DNA of 64,000 nucleotides from an uncultured Acidovorax sp. (lineage in GTDB: Bacteria > Pseudomonadota > Gammaproteobacteria > Burkholderiales > Burkholderiaceae_C). The position numbers and the translations under genes were made by a program. The notes under the pieces were generated by a model. It had not been told where the DNA came from. It did not search any database and worked only from the letters and a program-made list of their open reading frames with translations. Where the stretch lies: the NCBI GenBank assembly GCA_913774625.1, contig CAJYHL010000021.1, forward strand, positions 1 to 64,000. The letters run 5' to 3'. Below are positions 18,373 through 26,600 of this stretch, piece by piece. Every line of letters begins with the position of its first letter. The first letter of the stretch is position 1.

Positions 18373-19866
18373 ATGCCCGACCGCCGCTTCGTCCTCGCCA
18401 CCGGCGCCCTGGCCGGCGCCGCGCTGTGCGCCCCGTTCGGCTCCGCGCTGGCCCAGGGCCGCAAGGACGCCGTGACCCTGGGCATGACGCTGGAGCCCCC
18501 GGGCCTGGACCCGACGGCCGGCGCCGCCTCCTCGATCGGCGAGGTCGTGCTCTACAACGTGCTGGAGCCGCTCACCAAGATCAATGCCGACGGCAGCGTC
18601 TCGCCCCTGCTGGCCGAAAGCTGGGAGGTGTCGCCCGACCTCAAGACCACCACCTTCCGGCTGCGCCGGGGCGTGAAGTTCCAGAACGGCGAACCCTTCG
18701 ACGCAGCGGCCGTCAAGTTCTCGTTCGACCGCGCCGGCAGCGACAAGAGCACCAACAAGGACAAGCGCACCTTCGCGGCCCTGAGCACGCAGGTGGTGGA
18801 CGAGCACACCGTGGTCGTCATCAACCAGGACATCGAGCCCGACTTGCTCTTCCTGCTGGGCCAGGCCACGGCCGTCATCGTCGAGCCCAAGAGCGCCGCA
18901 GGCAACGCCACGCGCCCGGTGGGCACGGGCCCCTACCAGCTCGGCCAGTGGAACCGGGGGGCATCCATCACGCTCACGGCCTGGCCGGGCTACCGTGCAG
19001 CGGGCGGCATCAGGATCCGCCGCGCGGTGTTCCGCTTCATTCCCGACCCATCCGCGCAGGTGGCCGCCGTGCTGGCGGGCGATGTGGATGCGTTCCCGCG
19101 CATCACGCCGCGCAGCACGCTCCAGTTCAAGCGCGACCCGCGCTTCCAGGTCGTGATCAGCGGTTCGCGCGCCAAGACCATCCTGGCCATCAACAACGCG
19201 CGCAAGCCGCTGCAGGACGTGCGCGTGCGCCGCGCCATCGCTGCCGCCATCGACCGCCGCGCGGTCATCGAAGGCGCGGGCGACGGGCTGGGCGTGCCCA
19301 TCGGCAGCCACTACGTGCCGGGCGCCTTCGGCTACATCGACACCACCGGCATCAACCCCTACGACCCGGCCAAGGCCCGCCGGCTGCTGGCCGAGGCGGG
19401 CGTGAAGACGCCGCTCGTCCTCGCCATGACGCTGCCGCCCACGCCCTATGCGCGCCAGGGGGGCGAGGTCATCGCGGCGCAGCTGGCCCAGGTGGGCATC
19501 ACCGCCCGGCTGCAGAACGTGGAATGGGCGCAATGGCTCAGCGGCACCTACGGCAGCAAGAACTACGACCTGACGCTGATCTCGCATGTCGAGCCCTTCG
19601 ACCTGGGCAACTTCGCCAAGCCCGACTACTACTGGGGCTACCGCTCGGCGAAGTTCGACGCCCTCTACGAGCAGATCAAGAACGCCACCCGGCCCGCCGA
19701 CCGCGCCCGCCTGCTGGGCGACGCGCAGCGCCTGCTGGCCGAGGACTGCGTGCATGCCTTCCTCTACCAGCCGCAATGGGTGAGCGTGGCGCAGAAGAAC
19801 CTGCGCGGACTGTGGAAGGACATGCCGGTCTTCGTCAACGATCTTTCGGCCCTCTCCTGGGGCTGA
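18373..19866 (+). CDS. Periplasmic oligopeptide-type substrate-binding protein (SBP_bac_5)
   Basis: 497 residues. A signal peptide with an Arg pair (DRRFVLATGALAGAALCAPFGSALAQ) is followed by the family start VTLGMTLEPPGLDPTAGAASSIGEVVLYNVLEPL and the conserved SPLLAESWEVSPDLKTTTFRLRRGVKFQNGEPFDAAAVKFSFDR. The rest matches the two-lobed DppA/OppA fold. It delivers substrate to the two permeases just upstream and closes the operon, 73 bp after the ATPase gene and with its own AGGAG. The substrate is not determinable. Confidence 0.93.
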   Translation: MPDRRFVLATGALAGAALCAPFGSALAQGRKDAVTLGMTLEPPGLDPTAGAASSIGEVVLYNVLEPLTKINADGSVSPLLAESWEVSPDLKTTTFRLRRGVKFQNGEPFDAAAVKFSFDRAGSDKSTNKDKRTFAALSTQVVDEHTVVVINQDIEPDLLFLLGQATAVIVEPKSAAGNATRPVGTGPYQLGQWNRGASITLTAWPGYRAAGGIRIRRAVFRFIPDPSAQVAAVLAGDVDAFPRITPRSTLQFKRDPRFQVVISGSRAKTILAINNARKPLQDVRVRRAIAAAIDRRAVIEGAGDGLGVPIGSHYVPGAFGYIDTTGINPYDPAKARRLLAEAGVKTPLVLAMTLPPTPYARQGGEVIAAQLAQVGITARLQNVEWAQWLSGTYGSKNYDLTLISHVEPFDLGNFAKPDYYWGYRSAKFDALYEQIKNATRPADRARLLGDAQRLLAEDCVHAFLYQPQWVSVAQKNLRGLWKDMPVFVNDLSALSWG

Positions 19867-19973
19867 TCGGCCTCCCGCGGGCGGGGCACAATGGCTGCAC
19901 GCCCGGCGCCCTGCGGCCGCCGGCCTCGTCCTGCCCCACTCCCGCTCGCCCGCCCCGCCCGCCTCTCCGAACC

Positions 19974-20579
19974 ATGGACCTTCTCCTTCTCATGATGCTG
20001 CTCGCCACGGGCGGCTATGTCGTCAACGCCCAGCAGCAGCGCAGGCGCATCGCCCTGCTGGCCCACCACCTGGGCCACTACCAGATCGAAAAGCTGCTGG
20101 AAACCCTGACCCAGGGCTATCTGCGCGCCCTGGGCGAAAGCGACGCCGAGCGGCGCGACCAGATCTGGACGCTGCTGAACATCAGCGAGATCCAGCTCAG
20201 CGAGCAGTTCCAGCGCTTCGCGGCCGAATTCGGCCGGGTCGATGCCCAGCACGCGCGCGTCAGCCGCCTGCCGGTGGGCCTGCCCTTCGCACTGCAGCTC
20301 TTTCCCGCCGCATCGTTCGACATGCGCCAGGCCCTGGCCATCCATGCCCAAGGCATCGCCCGCGTGGTGCGCAACGAAGCCGCCCGCGCGCCGCGCGACA
20401 AGGCCTACATGCTCACGGCCGAGCTCTTCCTGATGCAGCACACCTGCCACTGGTTCTGCAAGTCGCGCACCGTCGCATCCGCCCGCATGGTGGCGCGCCA
20501 CCAGACCCCGCACGCGCAGCTGGTGGCCTCGGTTTCGCCCGAGACGCGCGCCGCCTACACGGCCCTCACCGGGGTCTGA
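19974..20579 (+). CDS. Conserved protein of unknown function with N-terminal hydrophobic helix
   Basis: A 201-residue protein I do not recognise. Residues 1-13 (MDLLLLMMLLATG) form a short hydrophobic segment that could anchor the protein to the inner membrane. The rest is mostly helical and soluble (LGHYQIEKLLETLTQGYLRALGESDAERRDQIWTLL). A Cys pair lies in HTCHWFCKSR near the C-terminus. No enzyme motif is visible. It starts 107 bp after the binding-protein gene with no good Shine-Dalgarno, so it may not belong to the transporter operon. An inverted-repeat region follows before bphO. Confidence 0.7.
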   Translation: MDLLLLMMLLATGGYVVNAQQQRRRIALLAHHLGHYQIEKLLETLTQGYLRALGESDAERRDQIWTLLNISEIQLSEQFQRFAAEFGRVDAQHARVSRLPVGLPFALQLFPAASFDMRQALAIHAQGIARVVRNEAARAPRDKAYMLTAELFLMQHTCHWFCKSRTVASARMVARHQTPHAQLVASVSPETRAAYTALTGV

Positions 20580-20587
20580 ACGACCGC

Positions 20588-20649
20588 TTGCCGCATCGGC
20601 AAACGGAGCCGGCAAGCTGCGCCGATGGCGCCTAGAATGCGCCATCGGC
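20588..20649. promoter_or_regulatory. Palindrome cluster before bphO
   Basis: TTGCCG-cat-CGGCAA (20588-20602) is followed by a perfect 11-bp inverted repeat, GCCGATGGCGC (20621-20631) and GCGCCATCGGC (20639-20649). The 7-nt centre contains TAGAAT, which matches five of six positions of a -10 element. There is no T-run downstream, so a simple terminator is unlikely. It may be an operator overlapping the bphO promoter. Confidence 0.45.
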
Positions 20650-20694
20650 TCCCCTTCACGGCACCCGCTTTTCTTCATCCAACCGGCCTCCTTC

Positions 20695-21354
20695 GTGTCT
20701 CCGCGCCTCCCCGACGCTCCAGCCTCCGCTGCCCTGCCTGCGGGCCGGACAGACCCTCTCGCCGCCCTGAGGCAGGCGACCCAGGAACGCCACGCGCGGC
20801 TGGACGCCCACCTGCCCATCGCCGGGCCGGCCGCCAGCCTGCACGACTACGTCTGCCATGCACGGGCCTTGAGCGCCTGGCTCGCGGCGCTGGCGCCCGA
20901 GCTGCAGGCCCTGCAGTCCACGGAGCCCGGCTTCACGTTCGACGAACCGTCCCGCCTGGAAGCGCTGCATGCCGACCTGCAGGATGCCGGTGCCGCCACG
21001 GCGCAGACCCGCATACCCGCCGGCGCGGCGACGCGCGCTGCCGTTGCGCAGGCCCTGCAGGCGCACGCGGACCAGGCCCTGGCCTGCCGCTGGGGCCTGG
21101 CCTACGTGGTGGAAGGCTCCCAGCTGGGCGGACAGGTCCTGTTCCGCCGGCTGTCGCAGCCGCTGGCGCCGCACCCGCTGCGCTACCTGCAGGGCACGGG
21201 CGGCGAAGGCACGGGCGACCGCTGGCGCGCCTTCGTCGAACGGCTGAGGTCCCGGCTGGATTCGAACGAGGCCGTGCAGGCGGCCTGCGCCGGAGCCCAG
21301 GCCGCATTCGACGGCATGGCGCGTGAACTGCGCGCGGCCGGAGCCCCGCTGTGA
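20695..21354 (+). CDS. bphO: Biliverdin-producing heme oxygenase
   Basis: 219 residues, helical. It opens heme to biliverdin, the chromophore of the phytochrome encoded next. The proximal histidine is in ALRQATQERHARLDAHL near the N-terminus. The distal helix is ALACRWGLAYVVEGSQLGGQVLFRRL, with the conserved Gly-rich EGSQLGG that lines the heme. The start is GTG at 20695; no better start is visible. Its stop overlaps the bphP start as GTGA, a tight translational link between chromophore maker and apoprotein. Confidence 0.92.
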   Translation: MSPRLPDAPASAALPAGRTDPLAALRQATQERHARLDAHLPIAGPAASLHDYVCHARALSAWLAALAPELQALQSTEPGFTFDEPSRLEALHADLQDAGAATAQTRIPAGAATRAAVAQALQAHADQALACRWGLAYVVEGSQLGGQVLFRRLSQPLAPHPLRYLQGTGGEGTGDRWRAFVERLRSRLDSNEAVQAACAGAQAAFDGMARELRAAGAPL

Positions 21355-23591
21355 GCCCGCCCACTCCCACGGGCTACTTCCAGGCTCTGCAGCCGGCCGC
21401 CACGCTGGACAACTGCGACCGCGAACCGATCCACATCCCCGGCTCCATACAGCACCACGGCGCGCTGCTGGCGCTGGATGCGGCCGGCCTGGTGCGCCAT
21501 GCCAGCGCCAACACCGCCGAATTGCTGGGCCACCGCGTGCTGCCCGGCGAACATCTGGCAGCCGCCAGCCTGGGCGGCGATGAACGCCTCTGGGCCACCA
21601 TCGCCGAGGGGCTGGCCGCGCTGGCCGGGCAGGGCGAGCTGCCCATGCCCATCGAATGCCAGCTGGGGGGACGCAGCTTCGACGTGGTGCAGCACATCGC
21701 GCAGTCGCTGCTGGTGATCGAATTCGAGAGCCGCCGGCAGTCGGCCGACGAGCTGGCGGGCTTCGCCATCCAGGCCCACCGCGCGATGGAGAAGCTGCGC
21801 CGCCCCCGCGCCATCGACGAGCTGCTGCAGCGCGCCACCCAGGAGCTGCGCGCACTCACCGGCTTCGACCGGGTGATGGCCTACCGCTTCCGCCAGGACA
21901 GCAGCGGCGACGTGGTCGCCGAAAGCTGCAGCGAGGTACTCGACCCCTACCTGGGCCGGCGCTATCCGGCCAGCGACATTCCGGCGCAGGCCCGGCGCCT
22001 GTACGTGAGCAACACGCTGCGCATGATCGCGGACGTGACCTCCGCCCCCGTTCCGCTGCTGCAGGAAGCGCCCTCGCAGCCGCCGCTGGACCTGAGCGCC
22101 GGCGTGCTGCGCAGCGTCTCGCCCATCCATATCGAATACCTGACCAACATGGGCGTGGGCGCGTCGATGAGCGTGTCCATCGTCGTCAACGACCAGCTCT
22201 GGGGCCTGATCGCCTGCCACCACATGGCACCTCGCCAGGTGCCCTACAGCGTGCGCATGGCCTGCGACGTGATCGGCCAGATGCTGGCCGCCAACATCCA
22301 GACCGCGCTGGCCCGGGCGCAGACCGAGCGCCAGCAGGAAGTGACGGCGCTGCGCATGTCGGTGATGGAGAACCTGCTGAACTCCGACGACGAATTCGCC
22401 ACTCTCTGCCAGTACGCGGCGCCGCTGGCCCGGGCGCTGCGCGCCGAAGCCGCGGTGGTGGCCGAGAACGGCAAGCTGTGCCAGGAAGGCCCGATCACCA
22501 TCGACGCCGCGCGCACCCTGCTGCAATGGCTGAACCTGACGCAGCAGACGCAGGGCCACGACATCTGCCACACGCATGCGCTGCCCCTGGCCTCGCCCCT
22601 GCTGGCCACGGCGCTCGCGCCCTGGTGCGGCGTGCTGGGCCTGCCGCTGGACCGCGGCACCGGCAGCTGGATGGTCTTTCTGCGCAAGGAGCAGATCGAG
22701 ACCATCCACTGGGGCGGCAAGCCCGACAAGGAAATGCGCTCCGGCCCGCTGGGCCCGCGCCTCACGCCGCGCGGCTCGTTCGAGCTGTGGAAGGAAACCG
22801 TGCGCTCCACCTCCGAGCCGTGGAGCGCCGAAGACCTGCAGATCGCCCAGCAGATGCTGGACGAGCTGGTCCGGGCGCGCAACGGCCGCTATGCCGAGGT
22901 GAACCGCGCGCGCAACCAGCTCATGGCCGTGCTGGGACACGACCTGCGCGATCCGCTGCATTCGATCAGCATGGCCGCACGGGTGCTGGAAAAGACCGAC
23001 GCCGTCGGCAGCCGCGCCGGCCGCCTGGGCCAGCGCATCCAGTCCTCCAGCAGCCGCATGCAGCGGCTGGTCAGCCAGGTGCTGGACATGTCGCGGCTGC
23101 AGAACCGGCTGGGCCTGGACATGCATCCGCAGCCGATCGACCTGGTACCGCTGGTGGAAGACCTGCTGGACGAAGCCCGCACCGCGCATCCGCAGATGCG
23201 GGTGGACTGGCGCGCGCCCGCATCGCTGCAGGTGCATGCCGATCCGGACCGCATCGCCCAGGTCGTCGCCAACCTGGTCAGCAACGCGCGCCACCACGGC
23301 GCGGTGGGCGAGCCGGTGCAGCTGCGCGCCTACTGCCTGGACGACCGGGTGCTGCTGCAGGTCCGCAACGTCGCCGACGAGATCCCGCCCGAACTCGCGG
23401 AAACCCTGTTCAAGCCGTTCAAGACGGTATCGCCGAACAATCCGCGCAACCGCGGCGGCATGGGCCTGGGGCTCTACATCGCCCACCAGATCGTGACGGG
23501 GCACGGCGGCACGCTGGACTACCGCTTCGAAGGCCCGCACGTGGTCTTCACCATGGCGCTGCCCACGCTGCTGCCGCCTGTCGCCGACTGA
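21351..23591 (+). CDS. bphP: Bacteriophytochrome histidine kinase
   Basis: A red/far-red photoreceptor of 746 residues. The order is PAS (biliverdin-binding Cys22 in NCDREPIHIPGSIQHHG), GAF (PASDIP at 206-211 and the chromophore-pocket GRRYPASDIPAQARRLY), and PHY with a tongue region near residues 440-490. The HisKA domain follows (phosphoacceptor His530 in GHDLRDPLHS) and then HATPase (N box VVANLVSNARHHG, G box GMGLGLYIAHQ). All residues for light-driven kinase activity appear present. The GTG start overlaps bphO. A lone receiver and a kinase-like gene follow downstream on the same strand and probably complete the pathway. Confidence 0.96.
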   Translation: MSPPTPTGYFQALQPAATLDNCDREPIHIPGSIQHHGALLALDAAGLVRHASANTAELLGHRVLPGEHLAAASLGGDERLWATIAEGLAALAGQGELPMPIECQLGGRSFDVVQHIAQSLLVIEFESRRQSADELAGFAIQAHRAMEKLRRPRAIDELLQRATQELRALTGFDRVMAYRFRQDSSGDVVAESCSEVLDPYLGRRYPASDIPAQARRLYVSNTLRMIADVTSAPVPLLQEAPSQPPLDLSAGVLRSVSPIHIEYLTNMGVGASMSVSIVVNDQLWGLIACHHMAPRQVPYSVRMACDVIGQMLAANIQTALARAQTERQQEVTALRMSVMENLLNSDDEFATLCQYAAPLARALRAEAAVVAENGKLCQEGPITIDAARTLLQWLNLTQQTQGHDICHTHALPLASPLLATALAPWCGVLGLPLDRGTGSWMVFLRKEQIETIHWGGKPDKEMRSGPLGPRLTPRGSFELWKETVRSTSEPWSAEDLQIAQQMLDELVRARNGRYAEVNRARNQLMAVLGHDLRDPLHSISMAARVLEKTDAVGSRAGRLGQRIQSSSSRMQRLVSQVLDMSRLQNRLGLDMHPQPIDLVPLVEDLLDEARTAHPQMRVDWRAPASLQVHADPDRIAQVVANLVSNARHHGAVGEPVQLRAYCLDDRVLLQVRNVADEIPPELAETLFKPFKTVSPNNPRNRGGMGLGLYIAHQIVTGHGGTLDYRFEGPHVVFTMALPTLLPPVAD

Positions 23592-23847
23592 TCTTGATCG
23601 ACGCGGCCTGCCGCAAGCGCGCGCCCGCAGGGCTGCGTTATCGGCCGCGTCCTACCTGCGGGCCGCTGCGCTGCCACACAAATATCGTCACAATCGAGCG
23701 CAGGCATCGATAGCCTCCCCACGGCGGGCCGATGCCGCCCTCCGCGCCTCTCTGCCCTGCTCTGCTCTGCGCACGCTGGCCTCCGGCGGGTGATCCGCCA
23801 CGCGCCAGGCACCGTAACCACACATTTCCATCCGCTCGATCCGGCAC

Positions 23848-24234
23848 ATGCAAACCGACATCCTCATCATCGACGACAACCTGGACGCTACCGAACTGCT
23901 GCGGGAGCTGCTGGAGATGCAGGACTTTTCCGTGCGTACGGCACTGAGCGGCCAGGCCGCATTGGCCGCCATGAAGGACAGGCCGGCGCAGCTGCTGCTG
24001 GTGGACCAGAATCTGCCCGACATGCAGGGCTCGGTACTCACGCCCCGGCTCAAGCAGATGGCGGCCGAGGCGGGCAAGCCCTGCATCGCCATCTCCATCA
24101 CCGGCATGGCGTCCGGCAGTGGCCAGGCCGATGCCGTCTTCGACCATGTGCTGGGCAAGCCGCTCGACTTCGATGCGTTCGATGCCCTGATGGCGCAATG
24201 CGTGGCACGGCTGCATTCGCAGCCCGCGGCCTGA
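23848..24234 (+). CDS. Single-domain response regulator
   Basis: A 128-residue receiver with no output domain. The acidic pocket is IIDDN (Asp9, Asp10), the phosphoacceptor is Asp53 in LLVDQNLPDMQG, and Thr85 (ISITGM) and Lys104 (LGKPLD) complete the site. It lies 256 bp after bphP on the same strand. As bacteriophytochromes commonly signal through stand-alone receivers, it is the likely target of BphP (inference). It is followed after 31 bp by the kinase-like gene. Confidence 0.9.
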   Translation: MQTDILIIDDNLDATELLRELLEMQDFSVRTALSGQAALAAMKDRPAQLLLVDQNLPDMQGSVLTPRLKQMAAEAGKPCIAISITGMASGSGQADAVFDHVLGKPLDFDAFDALMAQCVARLHSQPAA

Positions 24235-24265
24235 GCGGCCTGCGGCCCGTCATCACCCCAGAGCC

Positions 24266-24952
24266 ATGGAACGTCCCGCTCTTCCCAACGCACAGCTCTG
24301 GATGGCTGCCGGCGTGCAGCACGCGGTGCTGATGCGCGCCCTGCCCGCCATGCGCCACGATCTCGCCAGCCCGCTGTCGGTCATGCGCATGGGCATGACG
24401 GTGCTCAAGCGCCGGCTCGCCCCCGGCAGCGACACGCCCGCCGAGCAGGCCGTGGAGCGGGTGGAACAGCTGGAGAGCCAGCTCAGTTCCCTGGGCGAGC
24501 ATGTGCGCCGCCTGCGCAACTGGGACGTGCAGCTCACGGACCGGCAGCCGGCGCGCGCCACCTTGCTGGAAGCCATCGAGCTGGCCCGCCCGCTGCTGGC
24601 CCTGCGCGGCGTCTTCATCCAGCCGCTGGCCGGCGAACAGGCCGGCGAAAGCGCTGCGGCGGCAGTGCCCCACCACACCCTGCTCTACGTGGCCCTGGCC
24701 GCCATCTACCACCTGGGCGAATCGGCCGAAGTTCCGCCCGCCGAGATCCATGTGGCGATCGTCGGCGAACGCAGCATCCGCATCGCGGCCCATGGCCGCA
24801 TGTCGCCCGACGCCCTGCCGCCGCTGGTGCCGGCAGGTGCGCAGAACACGCTGCCCATCGACGGCCTCGCCCTGCAGTGCCTGGCCGAGCATCTGGGCGT
24901 GCCCGTGGAGCTCGGGCCGGAGCAGGTGGTGATCACCCTGCCGCCCGACTGA
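24266..24952 (+). CDS. Histidine-kinase-like protein lacking a recognisable ATP site
   Basis: 228 residues. An H box is clear: MRHDLASPLSVMRMGMTVLKRRL with His31, followed by a second helix (AVERVEQLESQLSSLGEHVRRLRNWD), giving a two-helix DHp. The C-terminal part has the size of a shortened HATPase domain, but the N-box Asn is absent (ALAAIYHLGESAE) and the Gly-rich box is degraded (GLALQCLAEHLG). It may act as a histidine phosphotransferase, phosphatase or dimer partner in the BphP pathway, not as an active kinase. There is no signal peptide or membrane segment, so it is cytoplasmic. Confidence 0.7.
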   Translation: MERPALPNAQLWMAAGVQHAVLMRALPAMRHDLASPLSVMRMGMTVLKRRLAPGSDTPAEQAVERVEQLESQLSSLGEHVRRLRNWDVQLTDRQPARATLLEAIELARPLLALRGVFIQPLAGEQAGESAAAAVPHHTLLYVALAAIYHLGESAEVPPAEIHVAIVGERSIRIAAHGRMSPDALPPLVPAGAQNTLPIDGLALQCLAEHLGVPVELGPEQVVITLPPD

Positions 24953-24977
24953 ACCCCGGCCGGCCCCACCGCCCCGC

Positions 24978-25238
24978 CTATCGCACGGGCAGCACGAACA
25001 CCCGTGGCCTGGGCTGGCAGCCGGGGCCGTCGAAAGGCCCGCCGTCTTCAGTCCACCCCGGCCCGGGCGAGGTCTGGGCGCACACCCGCTGTCCATCGAT
25101 CTTGCTGCGCCACCAATGCCAGGGCGCAGGCGAGGCCCATGCGCCGCCGACCGACAGCCCCACGGCCAGGCCCATGGCCTGCGCCGATCGGAGCAGCCGG
25201 CGCGAACCGGCGTGAAAGATGTGCCTACCTGCCTGCAT
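24978..25238 (-). CDS. Small exported protein of unknown function
   Basis: 86 residues from MQAGRHIF. A signal peptide is likely (RRLLRSAQAMGLAVGLSVGGAWA, cleavage near AWA-SPAP). The ~50-residue mature part is rich in Trp, Pro and Gly (SPAPWHWWRSKIDGQRVCAQ) and has two cysteines that could form a disulphide. I do not recognise the family. It ends 25 bp from the convergent kinase-like gene. An in-frame start further upstream at 25406 would make a basic, low-complexity extension, which I reject. Its reading frame and codon use are consistent with a real gene, but no homologue is known to me. Confidence 0.55.
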   Translation of the reverse strand: MQAGRHIFHAGSRRLLRSAQAMGLAVGLSVGGAWASPAPWHWWRSKIDGQRVCAQTSPGPGWTEDGGPFDGPGCQPRPRVFVLPVR

Positions 25239-25278
25239 GGGCCTATTGTGGCTCTTGGCTCTGCCCGCAGGCGCAGGC

Positions 25279-26178
25279 TCACCGGAACGCTTCAGATGCC
25301 GCTTCAAATGCCGCTTCCGGCGCCGCCGGCCAGGGCGCGGTGACGATCCAGCCCTCCAGCGGGTCCAGCCCGGGCGGCAGGCCATAGAGGGCATCGCCTT
25401 CGGCATGGCAGCGGGCGGCCCAGGCCGCCTGGATCAGGCACAGCACGGCATCCAGGCTGTCGCCGCTGGCATCGGCCGCGAGGCTGTCGCGCTGGGCGTG
25501 GGTGAGCTTCAGGCGCAGTCCGAGCCGCGTGCCGCCGCCCTCCAGCGCTTCAAGCAGGTCGCGCCGGGCGATCAGGCGCTCGGGCGTCTGGCGCTGCCGG
25601 TCGTCGCTCTTGTAGCTGCGCCGGCCCAGCACCTCGCGGGCCAGCAGCCCGGGGTAGGCCTCCAGTGCCACTCGCGCCGCGTCGCCGGCATGCAGGCCCG
25701 GCAGATGCACGCCGGCATCGAGCAGCAACGGCAGGCCGGCGTGCAGCATGTAGGCCACGGGGGGATTCACCCATTTCATCGACGGACTGGAGCCGGCCGG
25801 CCCGTCGGTGGCGCGATGGGCGAACTTGCCGCCCGCGGGACGGGCCTGGCAGAAGGCCGCGAAGGCGTCGCGGATCTGCGGCCGGGTGAGGCTGCGGTAA
25901 TGCTGCATGCTGGCCCGCCAGCTCAGCGGCCAGCCCAGCGATTCCAGCAGGGCGCGCGGCAGGCCGAATGGCAGGTCGAAGCCGCCCACCCAGGCCCGGG
26001 GTTCGGCCAGCCAGGCGCCGAAGGCGGCGAGCGTCGTGAAGCGTTCCAGCCCGGACAGCGCCACCCGCCCGCCGGCCAGATGGCCCAGCGCCAGCACGAT
26101 GGGCTTGGTGCGGCTCGGGCTGCTGGAGAAGTCGCAGCCCACCAGCAGGGGCTGGGCCGCCTGCGGCTGCGGACTCAA
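25279..26178 (-). CDS. DUF429-domain protein
   Basis: 299 residues from a TTG start that overlaps the BLUF gene stop as TTGA; a GTG twelve codons later (VGCDFSS) is the alternative. The N-terminal VGCDFSSSPSRTKPIVLA, the central GGFDLPFGLP and the end DSLDAVLCLIQAAWAA match the DUF429 (predicted RNase-H-like nuclease) pattern, with acidic residues at the expected strand ends (GCDFS, GFDLP, DSLDA). Function is unknown; a nuclease fold is inferred from the family. The overlap implies co-translation with the blue-light sensor. Confidence 0.75.
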   Translation of the reverse strand: MSPQPQAAQPLLVGCDFSSSPSRTKPIVLALGHLAGGRVALSGLERFTTLAAFGAWLAEPRAWVGGFDLPFGLPRALLESLGWPLSWRASMQHYRSLTRPQIRDAFAAFCQARPAGGKFAHRATDGPAGSSPSMKWVNPPVAYMLHAGLPLLLDAGVHLPGLHAGDAARVALEAYPGLLAREVLGRRSYKSDDRQRQTPERLIARRDLLEALEGGGTRLGLRLKLTHAQRDSLAADASGDSLDAVLCLIQAAWAARCHAEGDALYGLPPGLDPLEGWIVTAPWPAAPEAAFEAASEAFR

Positions 26179-26597
26179 GCGCGGCCGATGATGGAGGCGG
26201 TTGCGATCAGCTCTTCCAGCAGGGCATAGGACACGCGGCCCGATACCGAGTACGGATCGAGCTCGGGCTTCTCGGAGTACTTGAGCACGATGGAATGGTT
26301 GATGCGCGAGAGGTTGACCTGGCCCATGGTCCAGCCGCCGAAGCGGCGCTCGTCGATCTCCTCGAAGTGCAGCAGCTCCACGTCCTTGTGGCGCGGATCC
26401 TTCTGGATATGGCCGTAGAGCGCGCTCACGGCCGAGCGGCCGCCCTCGATGGCCTGCAGGAACACGCCGCCGCCATAGCACAGCACGCCGGTGATGCCGC
26501 TGGGCGGGTTGTGCTCGCGCGACTGGCTGAGGATGGCTTCGATGGCCGCGGGCGAGGTATCGACCGCGCGGCTGGCATAGAGCAGACGGACCAGCAT
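26175..26597 (-). CDS. BLUF-domain blue-light photoreceptor
   Basis: A short BLUF protein of 140 residues, using FAD to sense blue light. The photocycle residues are visible: Tyr7 (LLYASR), Asn30 (EHNPPSGITGVL), Gln48 (FLQAIEG), and Trp89/Met91 in FGGWTMG. The sequence after about residue 95 forms the short C-terminal cap helices. No output domain is fused, so it must signal by protein contact. It is sandwiched between folE (3 bp upstream gap) and the DUF429 gene (4-bp overlap), and with bphP it makes two photoreceptors within 6 kb. Confidence 0.95.
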   Translation of the reverse strand: MLVRLLYASRAVDTSPAAIEAILSQSREHNPPSGITGVLCYGGGVFLQAIEGGRSAVSALYGHIQKDPRHKDVELLHFEEIDERRFGGWTMGQVNLSRINHSIVLKYSEKPELDPYSVSGRVSYALLEELIATASIIGRA

Positions 26598-26600
26598 GGA

